Positions 33,736 to 40,600 of a stretch of 64,000 nucleotides of DNA are shown piece after piece. The notes under the pieces are model-generated. The model did no database searches. It was not told the origin of the DNA and was given only the letters and a program-made list of their open reading frames with translations. Both the position numbers and the translations under genes were made by a program. The DNA lies in contig JAFTIG010000060.1 of the NCBI GenBank assembly GCA_017457015.1, forward strand, positions 1-64,000, in the 5' to 3' direction. Source of the DNA: Clostridia bacterium. Lineage in GTDB: Bacteria > Bacillota_A > Clostridia > Christensenellales > Borkfalkiaceae. Positions within the stretch are counted from its first letter, which is position 1. Each line of letters starts with the position of its first letter.

Positions 33736-33764
33736 TTGACATATAATTTAGATTGTGTTATACT
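33736..33764 (+). promoter_or_regulatory. Promoter of the rpiR-transporter operon
   Basis: TTGACA (33736-33741), 17-bp spacer ending TGT, TATACT (33759-33764); extended -10. The in-frame TTG at 33736 is part of the -35 and not a start codon. Confidence 0.88.
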
Positions 33765-33813
33765 CAAAATCGCACTTTGGAAAATTGAGATTTTTTCATT
33801 ATCGGGTAGAGAT

Positions 33814-34644
33814 ATGGATAAAAAGATAATAAGGGAAATAAAGTCGAATTTAGACTATATGAGTGGTGTAGAGCGCAAGATTGCAGAACTGATATTGACG
33901 GATGCAAAAAGGTTTACCGCCTACTCGCTACAAGAGTTGTCAAATTTAGCAGGCGTATCGCAAGGCAGTATAGTAAATTTTGCGAATAAGTATGCAGGCG
34001 GTGGTTTTCCTGCGCTGAAACTTGCGGTGGCTGCGTGCGTGCCTATGGTGGAAGAACTAAAAGCAGACGGCATAAAACAAACGCTTAAAAGTTTTACGGA
34101 CGGGGCGTGCACTGCGTTTAAGAACACGGCGGCACTCAACGACGAGAAAACGCTTTTGTCGGTAGCGCAAAAGATTATAAATGCTAAAAAGGTAGAGATT
34201 TACGGGGTGTACCGCTCGGCGGTAGTGGCAACTGACTTTTATTATCAATTATTACAGATGGGTATACCCGCAAACTTCATAAGCGACGTATTGACGTGTG
34301 CGGTATCTGCGTCACTGCTCGATAAAGAGAGTTTGGTTATAGCAATATCTTCGTCAGGCCAAACCAAGGACGTAATAGACGCGGTAAAACTCGCCAAGGC
34401 AAACTCCGTTTCCGTAGTATGTATAACGGGCAATAAAAATTCTCCGCTTGCAAAACTCTCGGACGAAGTTTTAGTGGCTGCGCCAAGCGGTGAATCGGTG
34501 TACGATAGCAATACGGAAATAAGGCTTTCTCAACTGCTTTTAACGGACACCGTGTGCGAATATATAGTAAAAAGTTCTAAAGAACGCAGTGAAAGTTTTA
34601 AACTTATGAATAAAATACTTAACTCCCACAGTGTGGAGCATTAA
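33814..34644 (+). CDS. RpiR/MurR-family transcriptional regulator
   Basis: A 276-residue regulator. The N-terminal HTH_6 domain (about 1-75) contains YMSGVERKIAELIL and LSNLAGVSQGSIVNFANKYA. The C-terminal SIS domain (about 120-260) carries the phosphosugar-binding pattern AISSSGQTKDVIDAVKLA and VVCITGNKNSPLAKLSD. Such proteins sense sugar phosphates. Position upstream of an OPA-type transporter and opposite a nucleoside hydrolase suggests control of ribose- or nucleoside-derived phosphate use. ATG 33814 follows GGGTAGAG. Confidence 0.92.
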   Translation: MDKKIIREIKSNLDYMSGVERKIAELILTDAKRFTAYSLQELSNLAGVSQGSIVNFANKYAGGGFPALKLAVAACVPMVEELKADGIKQTLKSFTDGACTAFKNTAALNDEKTLLSVAQKIINAKKVEIYGVYRSAVVATDFYYQLLQMGIPANFISDVLTCAVSASLLDKESLVIAISSSGQTKDVIDAVKLAKANSVSVVCITGNKNSPLAKLSDEVLVAAPSGESVYDSNTEIRLSQLLLTDTVCEYIVKSSKERSESFKLMNKILNSHSVEH

Positions 34645-34653
34645 GGAGAAAAT

Positions 34654-35889
34654 ATGACTAAAAGACAGTCTAAAATGTTAATCTTTATGTGTTGGGCGCT
34701 GTACGTTGCCGCGTATATCGGCAGGTACAGTTATAACGCTAACAAATTGCCTATGTCTATCGCTTACGGGGTAGACTCGGATACGGAAATGGGGCTCATC
34801 TCGTCCTTTTTCTTTTTTGCGTACGGCGCAGGGCAGATAGTAAACGGACTTTTGTGCAAGTATTATAACTTAAAATACGTCTTGCCATTTTCGGTTACAG
34901 CGTCTGCAATAATTAATTTTATAATCTTTTTGGGTATCGCGCCTTTCTGGTCGCTAAAATTCTTGTGGCTCTTAAACGGCGTAGTGCAGTCGGTATTGTG
35001 GTCGTCGTTACTTTTGGCACTGTCGCGCAGTTTAGACGAGCATTACATAAAAAAGGCAATAATTGCAATGTCAACGACGGCTAGCATAGGCACGCTTTTA
35101 GCGTACGGTATAAGCGCGCTACTCGCACTCATCAACGGGTTTAAGTACACCTTCTTAATCGCTGCAATAGTTATGTTAGCAGTTGCGGCAGTATGGCTGT
35201 TTATCTACGATAAAATGACGGACGGTTCTGCTAAAAACGTCACCGCACCCGAATCGGGCGATATACCCGTCAAAAAGAAAACGGATAAATCAGTGTTTAA
35301 AATACTCGTTATATTCGGCGTGTTTGCAATAGTAATAAACTTTATTAAAGACGGACTTACTACTTGGGTACCCGAAATTCTTTTCGATACTTATAGCCTG
35401 CCCGAAAGTCTTTCTATTTTATTAACTCTCGTATTGCCGATACTCACCGTGTTTGGAACAACTTTCGTAGTATTTCTCAATAAAAGAATTAAAGATTACG
35501 TCGCTTTAATATTAGTTTTGTTCGGTCTTGCAAGCATACTCGTGGGCGTCGTAGTCGCACTTCTTTCCACACCGCATTGGGGAATAACACTCGTAGCGTT
35601 CGGACTTATCGCACTGCTTATGGGCGGATCTAATAACGTCGTAACGAGTATACTGCCACTGTCTGTTAGGGATAAGGCAAATTCAGGGTTTGTCGGCGGA
35701 ATGCTCAACGGCTGTTGTTACGTCGGTAGCACTCTTTCTTCAGTAGGTCTTGGCGCGCTATCCGACCATTACGGCGAGTGGTTGCCAGTATTTTATTTCT
35801 TGCTCGGAGCGAGTGTTTTCGTAGTAGTGGCGTCAGGCTTAATCTTAGCAGTAAAAAATATAAAAAATAAAAAGAATAAAAATCAATAA
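34654..35889 (+). CDS. MFS transporter, organophosphate:phosphate antiporter-like
   Basis: A 411-residue, 12-TM transporter. The opening MLIFMCWALYVAAYIGRYSYNANKLPMS matches the GlpT/UhpT (OPA) family, in which an Arg in helix 1 contacts the phosphoryl group; R24 is the equivalent candidate here. The central loop (about 185-215) is charged. It follows the RpiR gene by nine bases with AAGGAG, so it is likely RpiR-regulated and imports a phosphorylated compound or sugar. The exact substrate is not readable. Confidence 0.87.
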   Translation: MTKRQSKMLIFMCWALYVAAYIGRYSYNANKLPMSIAYGVDSDTEMGLISSFFFFAYGAGQIVNGLLCKYYNLKYVLPFSVTASAIINFIIFLGIAPFWSLKFLWLLNGVVQSVLWSSLLLALSRSLDEHYIKKAIIAMSTTASIGTLLAYGISALLALINGFKYTFLIAAIVMLAVAAVWLFIYDKMTDGSAKNVTAPESGDIPVKKKTDKSVFKILVIFGVFAIVINFIKDGLTTWVPEILFDTYSLPESLSILLTLVLPILTVFGTTFVVFLNKRIKDYVALILVLFGLASILVGVVVALLSTPHWGITLVAFGLIALLMGGSNNVVTSILPLSVRDKANSGFVGGMLNGCCYVGSTLSSVGLGALSDHYGEWLPVFYFLLGASVFVVVASGLILAVKNIKNKKNKNQ

Positions 35890-35902
35890 AATTAAATAAC
35901 AT

Positions 35903-35939
35903 ACAAAGTCCCAACACGCGTTGCGTGTTGGGACTTTGT
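35903..35939. repeat. Perfect 17-bp palindrome (hairpin 1)
   Basis: ACAAAGTCCCAACACGC pairs perfectly with GCGTGTTGGGACTTTGT around GTT. It follows the transporter stop by 13 bases. Neither strand has a proper T-run after it, so it is not a standard intrinsic terminator, although it may protect the mRNA 3' end. Confidence 0.85.
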
Positions 35940-36001
35940 GTTAAAAAAGAAATAAATAGTTATATTAGAAATACATAACCTATTGAATTATATTTAAAGA
36001 T

Positions 36002-36036
36002 ACACACCCTACCGCGCGTCGCGCGGTAGGGTGTGT
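36002..36036. repeat. Perfect 16-bp palindrome (hairpin 2)
   Basis: ACACACCCTACCGCGC pairs perfectly with GCGCGGTAGGGTGTGT around GTC. It lies 62 bases after hairpin 1, has the same architecture (3-base loop, GC-rich apex) and also lacks a T-run. Confidence 0.85.
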
Positions 36037-36071
36037 GGAAAAAATCATTATTTATTTAATAGATATATTTT

Positions 36072-36103
36072 AAGCCGACGGCAAAATTAACCGACGGCTT
36101 TTT
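36072..36103. terminator. Intrinsic terminator between the transporter and the XRE gene
   Basis: AAGCCGACGG (36072-36081) and CCGACGGCTT (36091-36100) pair with one mismatch, followed by TTT on the plus strand. Confidence 0.75.
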
Positions 36104-36143
36104 ATATCGCAAAAAAATTATGCACGTTAATAAAAGCAATAAA

Positions 36144-36440
36144 TTATAGTAACTTTAATAACGCCGTCTTTTGATCTTGAGATAAAGTTCTAAACTTAAT
36201 TATCAACTCTTTTTCTTCAGCAGTCAATATTTCCGTTTGTTCGTCTTCTAAAAAGAATTGTGCAAGCGTTAATCCAAATGCATCACATAGTGCTTTGAGT
36301 GTTTCTATTTTAGGTGGCGTATTTCTTTGATACATAGTAGCAATAGATGACTGAGAAACGCCAGAAATCTTTGACAAAGAATATACAGACCAACCACGAT
36401 CAACTCTTAACTTATCAATTTTATCAATAATATCCATCAT
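36144..36440 (-). CDS. XRE-family HTH repressor
   Basis: A 98-residue Cro/CI-type regulator. The HTH occupies residues about 2-62, with WSVYSLSKISGVSQSSIATMYQRN as the helix-turn-helix and LKALCDAFGLTLAQFF closing the domain. The C-terminal 30 residues (LTAEEKELIIKFRTLSQDQKTALLKLL) are the usual short tail. ATG 36440 (or the adjacent 36437) follows AAAGGA; the longer frame would read through the control region. It faces a small membrane protein locus across an intergenic region carrying two inverted repeats. Confidence 0.9.
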   Translation of the reverse strand: MMDIIDKIDKLRVDRGWSVYSLSKISGVSQSSIATMYQRNTPPKIETLKALCDAFGLTLAQFFLEDEQTEILTAEEKELIIKFRTLSQDQKTALLKLL

Positions 36441-36468
36441 AGTATTCCTTTGAATATTATTATAATTC

Positions 36469-36498
36469 TTATTTGCGATAATTATAAATCGCAAATAA
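36469..36498. promoter_or_regulatory. Inverted repeat, likely operator on the repressor side
   Basis: TTATTTGCGAT (36469-36479) and ATCGCAAATAA (36488-36498), perfect 11-base arms with an 8-base spacer, upstream of the XRE gene. It ends just before the opposite -35 box. Confidence 0.75.
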
Positions 36499-36499
36499 A

Positions 36500-36528
36500 T
36501 TGACATATTATCGTAAATACGATATAAT
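36500..36528 (+). promoter_or_regulatory. Consensus promoter with an operator in its spacer
   Basis: Perfect TTGACA (36500-36505), 17-bp spacer and TATAAT (36523-36528). The spacer contains the inverted repeat TATCGTA-AA-TACGATA (36509-36524), so a bound repressor would exclude RNA polymerase. Confidence 0.88.
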
Positions 36529-36559
36529 GTAAACGCAAAAGCGCAAAAAGGGGGGACAT

Positions 36560-36640
36560 ATGAGTATATTTATCGGAATTTTAACATTTATATTATTTTT
36601 TATTGCTAAAGGCGGTGTGATTTTTAATTGGCGGTATTAA
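36560..36640 (+). CDS. 26-residue single-TM peptide
   Basis: ATG at 36560 follows a very strong GGGGGG site and a consensus promoter. The peptide MSIFIGILTFILFFIAKGG plus seven residues is almost entirely one membrane helix with a polar/aromatic end. Size and composition recall small membrane toxins or leader peptides, but nothing identifies it. Its end overlaps the start of the next frame by 13 bases, implying translational coupling. Confidence 0.6.
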   Translation: MSIFIGILTFILFFIAKGGVIFNWRY

Positions 36641-36867
36641 TTATTGAAAATCGTCGGGCGGAAAAATTCGCAAAAAATAAGAAATATTGTTTATTAGCGT
36701 ACGGTTTTACTTTAATAGACGTTATATTTTCGGCAGGGTTGTTTTTGGTTTTTAGATATTTATATTTTGTCTATTTTTTTAAGTTTATTCCGTTATTATC
36801 GTTAGTTACTTCGGGGATTTTCGTTCTAATTTTCGGTAAAAAGATTTATAATAAAATAAAAGGTTAA
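36628..36867 (+). CDS. 79-residue two-TM protein
   Basis: A stop codon at 36625-36627 bounds the frame upstream, so TTG 36628 is the first available start; it overlaps the 26-residue peptide by 13 bases. GGCGG (36611-36615) is a possible ribosome site. The protein has a basic N-terminus and two membrane segments (about 21-42 and 47-68), ending in basic residues. Family not recognised. Divergent XRE regulators next to small membrane proteins are common in Firmicutes, mostly uncharacterised. Confidence 0.55.
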   Translation: MAVLIIENRRAEKFAKNKKYCLLAYGFTLIDVIFSAGLFLVFRYLYFVYFFKFIPLLSLVTSGIFVLIFGKKIYNKIKG

Positions 36868-36984
36868 ATAATTTTAAGCGTTTACGGTAGGTAAGCGCTC
36901 TAATTATTTTAAATAGTAAATATTTAATAGAAAAAAATTTTACAAAAGTTTAACATAATATTTTATAAAAATAAACGCAAAATA

Positions 36985-36993
36985 TGGTATTAT
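36985..36993 (+). promoter_or_regulatory. Extended -10 promoter of the two-component operon
   Basis: TGGTATTAT (36985-36993) lies 31 bases before the ATG of the response regulator; no good -35 is visible. Confidence 0.55.
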
Positions 36994-37024
36994 ATTAATA
37001 TAAAGAAAAAAGGGGAATAACGCT

Positions 37025-37696
37025 ATGTCGGAAATTTTACTCGTAGAAGACGAAAGAGAACTTAATGAAATACTTCGCACTTTTTTAGAGAGTGAAGGTT
37101 TTTCGGTTACTGCATGCTTTGACGGGCAAGAAGCGCTAAAAAAATTCCGCGCGGGGAATATCGATTTAGTTGTGAGCGATATTATGATGCCCGTTATGGA
37201 CGGGTTTAAACTTGCGGAAAATATCAGAAAAGAAGACGTCGCCGTGCCGATTATTTTTCTTACGGCAAAGGACGATAAACTTTCCAAGCAATTCGGGTAC
37301 AAACTCGGCATAGACGATTATATCGTAAAGCCGTTTGATATTGATGAAGTTATTTTAAAGATTAAAGCCATATTAAGGCGCGTCAATATCGTCAAGAGCA
37401 AAAATCTTACCGTGGGAAATTTTACTATGGACGTAGACGAGCACACCGCGTATATCGACGGTAAAGAAGTTGCTTTTACGGTGAGAGAATTCGATATTTT
37501 ATTTAAACTTTTGTCGTATCCTAAAAAGACTTTTACGCGTTCGCATTTAATGGAAGAGTTTTGGGATTTTGACAGCAGTGCGACGAGTAGAACGGTGGAC
37601 GTTTACGTCGCTAAAATTCGTGAAAAGACCGAGCCGTGCGACGGGTTTACTATCGTTACAGTGCACGGGCTTGGGTATAAGGCGGTACTTAAATGA
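37025..37696 (+). CDS. OmpR/PhoB-family response regulator
   Basis: A 223-residue regulator with receiver domain (1-118; acidic pocket EDE at 8-10, phosphoacceptor D52 in VVSDIMMPVMDG, T80 in FLTAKDD, K102 in IVKPF) and a C-terminal winged helix (about 127-223) with REFDILFKLLSYPKKTFTR and SRTVDVYVAKIREK. AGGGGAA precedes ATG. It overlaps the kinase gene by four bases. The likely targets are the adjacent membrane and ABC transporter genes. Confidence 0.95.
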   Translation: MSEILLVEDERELNEILRTFLESEGFSVTACFDGQEALKKFRAGNIDLVVSDIMMPVMDGFKLAENIRKEDVAVPIIFLTAKDDKLSKQFGYKLGIDDYIVKPFDIDEVILKIKAILRRVNIVKSKNLTVGNFTMDVDEHTAYIDGKEVAFTVREFDILFKLLSYPKKTFTRSHLMEEFWDFDSSATSRTVDVYVAKIREKTEPCDGFTIVTVHGLGYKAVLK

Positions 37697-38736
37697 AAAG
37701 GGTAAAAGAAAAAGCGGGTTTTACTTTTTCGGGATACATTTTGTTTTTTTTACCGCTTGCGATTACCGTTTCGGTGGCGTTAGTGATTTTTAATTCTTTA
37801 TACGAACAGCAGTTTAGCGCGGGTTTTATTGCGCTGTATATGTTTTTGTATCTTACTTTTGCTACTTTTATTTTTTGCGTAACGGACTTGATTAGGCGAA
37901 AGATAATGGTAGATTTGCCTGCTAAAAAGATATTGTCGGCGACCGAGCGTATTGCGTCGGGGGATTTTTCGGTTAGGCTTACGCCCGAACATCAATTTTC
38001 CAAGTACGACAGAACGGACGCCATTATGCACAATATAAACAAGATGGCAGAAGAACTTGGAAAGAGTGAAATTTTAAAGACGGAGTTTATATCAAACCTG
38101 TCGCACGAGATTAAAACCCCGCTTTCGGTTATAAAAAATTATGCAACCGCGCTTAAAAAGGGCGGACTTGACAAGGAAACTAAAGATAAGTATTTAGACG
38201 TTTTAGTCGTTACGTCAGAAAGGCTTAGCGTTTTAGTAACGAATATTTTAAAACTCAATAAATTATCTAGAGAAGGCGTTATTAAAGAAAAAGAAAAGGT
38301 CGACGCGACCGCGCTTTTAAGCGAGTGCGTCATAGGATTTGAAAGTCAATTAGAAAAGAAGAATATAACCGTTACGCCCTACCTTTCGGAAGTTACGATA
38401 AATTCCGTACCTGCGTATTTAGAAATTATATTTAACAACCTTTTATCTAACGCGATTAAGTTTTCTTTGGACGGTGGAAAGGTCGACGTCGTTTTAAAAT
38501 ACGAAAACGACGGGGTGTATTTTTCGGTAAAGGATTACGGTGTAGGTATGAACGCACAGACGGGAGCAAGAGTGTTTGAAAAGTTTTATCAAGGCGATAC
38601 TTCGCATAAAGGGGAAGGCAACGGCTTGGGGCTTGCGCTCGTAAAAAAGGTCATAGATATTTTGGGCGGACAAATTTCCGTTAAAAGCGAACTTGGGCGG
38701 GGCAGTGAATTTATAGTTATCTTAAAGGCGGAATAA
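37693..38736 (+). CDS. Sensor histidine kinase
   Basis: A 347-residue kinase with two membrane segments (about 14-33 and 44-65), a very short extracytoplasmic loop, HAMP-like linker, then SNLSHEIKTPLSVIKNY with H138, N-box NNLLSNAIKFS, G1 DYGVGM and G2 GNGLGLALVKK. The near absence of an external sensor domain is typical of intramembrane-sensing kinases that work with ABC transporters against cell-envelope antibiotics. It pairs with the upstream response regulator, and its stop overlaps the next ATG (TAATG). Confidence 0.94.
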   Translation: MKRVKEKAGFTFSGYILFFLPLAITVSVALVIFNSLYEQQFSAGFIALYMFLYLTFATFIFCVTDLIRRKIMVDLPAKKILSATERIASGDFSVRLTPEHQFSKYDRTDAIMHNINKMAEELGKSEILKTEFISNLSHEIKTPLSVIKNYATALKKGGLDKETKDKYLDVLVVTSERLSVLVTNILKLNKLSREGVIKEKEKVDATALLSECVIGFESQLEKKNITVTPYLSEVTINSVPAYLEIIFNNLLSNAIKFSLDGGKVDVVLKYENDGVYFSVKDYGVGMNAQTGARVFEKFYQGDTSHKGEGNGLGLALVKKVIDILGGQISVKSELGRGSEFIVILKAE

Positions 38737-39632
38737 TGAACAAATTAAAAGAGTTTTTGAATAAATTAAAAAATCCTAATCGAGCAGTTTATCCATTGAC
38801 CTTTATTTTGTCGGTAATATTTATCGCGCTTGCGATATCTCTAGTCGTACTTTATCCAAACGGTATAATTAACTACGTCGTCTACGTTTTTTCGGCAGTT
38901 GGGCTTGCGTATTCTATTTATTTAATAGTGCTTATCGTACCCAAAATAAAGGGCGCAATAATTAGCGCGTTTAATAAGAGAAAATTTACTAGAGAACTCT
39001 ATAAGAATTTCGGTTTTCGCAAACTGGTTTTTGCTATCGTATCGTTTATATTAAACGTTCTTTACGCCCTAACGCACGCGGTGTTCGGCATACTGTCAAA
39101 ATCCATTTGGCTCGGTGCTCTCGCTACTTATTATATCGCAATTTCCGCAATACGGGGCGGTGCGATAGTGGCAAGCAGTAAGACTCGCGGGAAAACGGAT
39201 ATGAATAGTAAGTTAAAGCAGATTAAATCTTACCGTAACTGTGGGATTTATACGGTACTATTAAACTTTGCGCTACTCGGTGCGTTAGTCCAAATGGTAA
39301 TTGCAAACCAAGGTTTTTTGTACGCAGGGTATCTTATATACGTTATGGCGGCGTTTACCTTTTATAAAGTGATATTTTCCGTCAAGGACCTAATAAAGTT
39401 AAGGCACGCTGACGATTATTCGATAAGGGCAATCAATAAAATAGGCGTAGTATCGGCGCTGGTGTCGCTCTTTGCCTTACAGACCGCAATGTTTGCGGCG
39501 TTCGGGCAAGGAATTAATACGCGATTGCCAAACGCTATCACGGGCGGTATAGTATCGATGCTTATTATAGGGATAGGGGTTTTGATGATTATTGAATCGG
39601 TGAAGATTAAAAGAAGATTACTAAAGGAGTAA
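38736..39632 (+). CDS. Multi-pass membrane protein linked to the two-component system
   Basis: A 298-residue protein with about eight membrane segments arranged as paired helices, with basic loops (PKIKGAIISAFNKRKF; SSKTRGKTDMNSKLKQIK). No enzymatic motif seen. It starts on the last base of the kinase stop codon, so translation is coupled. Related proteins accompany sensor kinases in clostridia without known role; it may be an accessory sensor or immunity protein. Confidence 0.75.
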   Translation: MNKLKEFLNKLKNPNRAVYPLTFILSVIFIALAISLVVLYPNGIINYVVYVFSAVGLAYSIYLIVLIVPKIKGAIISAFNKRKFTRELYKNFGFRKLVFAIVSFILNVLYALTHAVFGILSKSIWLGALATYYIAISAIRGGAIVASSKTRGKTDMNSKLKQIKSYRNCGIYTVLLNFALLGALVQMVIANQGFLYAGYLIYVMAAFTFYKVIFSVKDLIKLRHADDYSIRAINKIGVVSALVSLFALQTAMFAAFGQGINTRLPNAITGGIVSMLIIGIGVLMIIESVKIKRRLLKE

Positions 39633-39635
39633 AAT

Positions 39636-40025
39636 ATGAGTGACGAAAAATTTGAATATACTTATTCGGCTTTTTCAGAAGAAGAAAAGCGCGAGGCAGA
39701 ATATATTCGCAGTAGGTATTTAAAAAAAGATAAACCGCAAACCAAACTTGACGAGATTAAAAAGTTAGACCAAAAGGTCAAAAACTTTCCCACTTGCATA
39801 GGCTTAATTTTAGGTATAGTTGGCACGCTTATTTTCGGTACGGGTTTAACGTGTATTTTAGAGTTTGCGCTCGTCGTGCTCGGCGTCGTTTTGAGCGTGA
39901 TAGGGGTTGGGATTGCGTGTAGCGCGTATTTCGTGTATGAAAAAATCGATAGGCGTTTGCGTGATAAATACGCAGATACGATCGTGTCGTTAAGCAACGA
40001 GATTTTAGAAGAAGTAGACGAATAG
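39636..40025 (+). CDS. Small two-TM protein, paralogue A
   Basis: A 129-residue protein with a charged N-terminal part ending KLDEIKKLDQKVK (about 38-50), two membrane segments (about 54-75 and 79-100) and a helical tail ERRLRDKYADTIV-like. It is a paralogue of the next gene, which has KLDELKSLDKKVK at the matching place. I recall homologues labelled dihydropteridine reductase in databases, but nothing here supports such a reaction. It starts four bases after the preceding stop. Confidence 0.75.
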   Translation: MSDEKFEYTYSAFSEEEKREAEYIRSRYLKKDKPQTKLDEIKKLDQKVKNFPTCIGLILGIVGTLIFGTGLTCILEFALVVLGVVLSVIGVGIACSAYFVYEKIDRRLRDKYADTIVSLSNEILEEVDE

Positions 40026-40028
40026 TTT

Positions 40029-40056
40029 ATCTCCGCAGAGTTCTGCGGAGATTTTT
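40029..40056 (+). terminator. Intrinsic terminator of the two-component operon
   Basis: ATCTCCGCAGA/TCTGCGGAGAT, an 11-bp perfect stem with a 2-base loop, followed by TTTTT. Confidence 0.88.
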
Positions 40057-40147
40057 AATATAAGTTTTACCAAGTCTTAAAAAGCGATTAATAAATTTTT
40101 AACAACCGTGAGTTATAATAGCGGTGTAAAACAAAAGGAGATCAATT

Positions 40148-40501
40148 ATGCAGGATAAGGATTTTGCAACCAAAATGATTAAAAACTATTCGGAAGAAAA
40201 AAAGACTAAATTAGACGAACTTAAATCGCTTGACAAAAAAGTAAAAAAACCAGCGCTCGTTTTTGCTTACGCGTTTGGGATTATTGCATGTTTAATTCTT
40301 GGATTAGGGATGTGTCTTGCAATGAACGTTATCGGTGGCAGTGCTCTTTTTATGGTGATAGGGATTGCGACAGGGATAATAGGCATTACGCTGTGCGGTG
40401 TAAACTATTTGGTATATAAAAGAAGAATTGAATCGCGTAAAAAACTTTATGCAGAGCAGATATTAGAAATATCAAACCAGATAATTAACGGGGAAATTTA
40501 A
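40148..40501 (+). CDS. Small two-TM protein, paralogue B
   Basis: A 117-residue paralogue of the preceding gene: KLDELKSLDKKVKKPALVF leads into two membrane segments (about 36-58 and 62-84; GLGMCLAMNVIGG between), then YKRRIESRKKLYAEQILEIS. AAAAGGAG precedes ATG. It lies after a terminator, so it has its own transcription; TATAAT at 40114-40119 is a possible -10. Function unknown; conserved next to two-component/ABC genes as far as I recall. Confidence 0.78.
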   Translation: MQDKDFATKMIKNYSEEKKTKLDELKSLDKKVKKPALVFAYAFGIIACLILGLGMCLAMNVIGGSALFMVIGIATGIIGITLCGVNYLVYKRRIESRKKLYAEQILEISNQIINGEI

Positions 40502-40543
40502 TAATAATTTCTAATTTTGAATATAACGTCACGTTTTTTGATA

Positions 40544-40572
40544 TTGACACTACTATTTAGTTGTAGTAAAAT
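40544..40572 (+). promoter_or_regulatory. Promoter of the ABC-FtsX gene with a short inverted repeat
   Basis: TTGACA (40544-40549), 17-bp spacer and TAAAAT (40567-40572). ACTAC (40549-40553) and GTAGT (40563-40567) form an inverted repeat spanning the spacer, a possible regulator site. Confidence 0.8.
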
Positions 40573-40600
40573 AAAAATATCAAATTAATTGATGGTTATT

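Noticed and set aside
33736..33813. TTG start for the RpiR regulator
   Set aside because: The codon is part of the -35 box TTGACA; ATG 33814 fits the family start.
36560..36867. Programmed -1 frameshift joining the 26- and 79-residue frames
   Set aside because: No X XXY YYZ slippery heptamer lies in the 13-base overlap; translational coupling is simpler.
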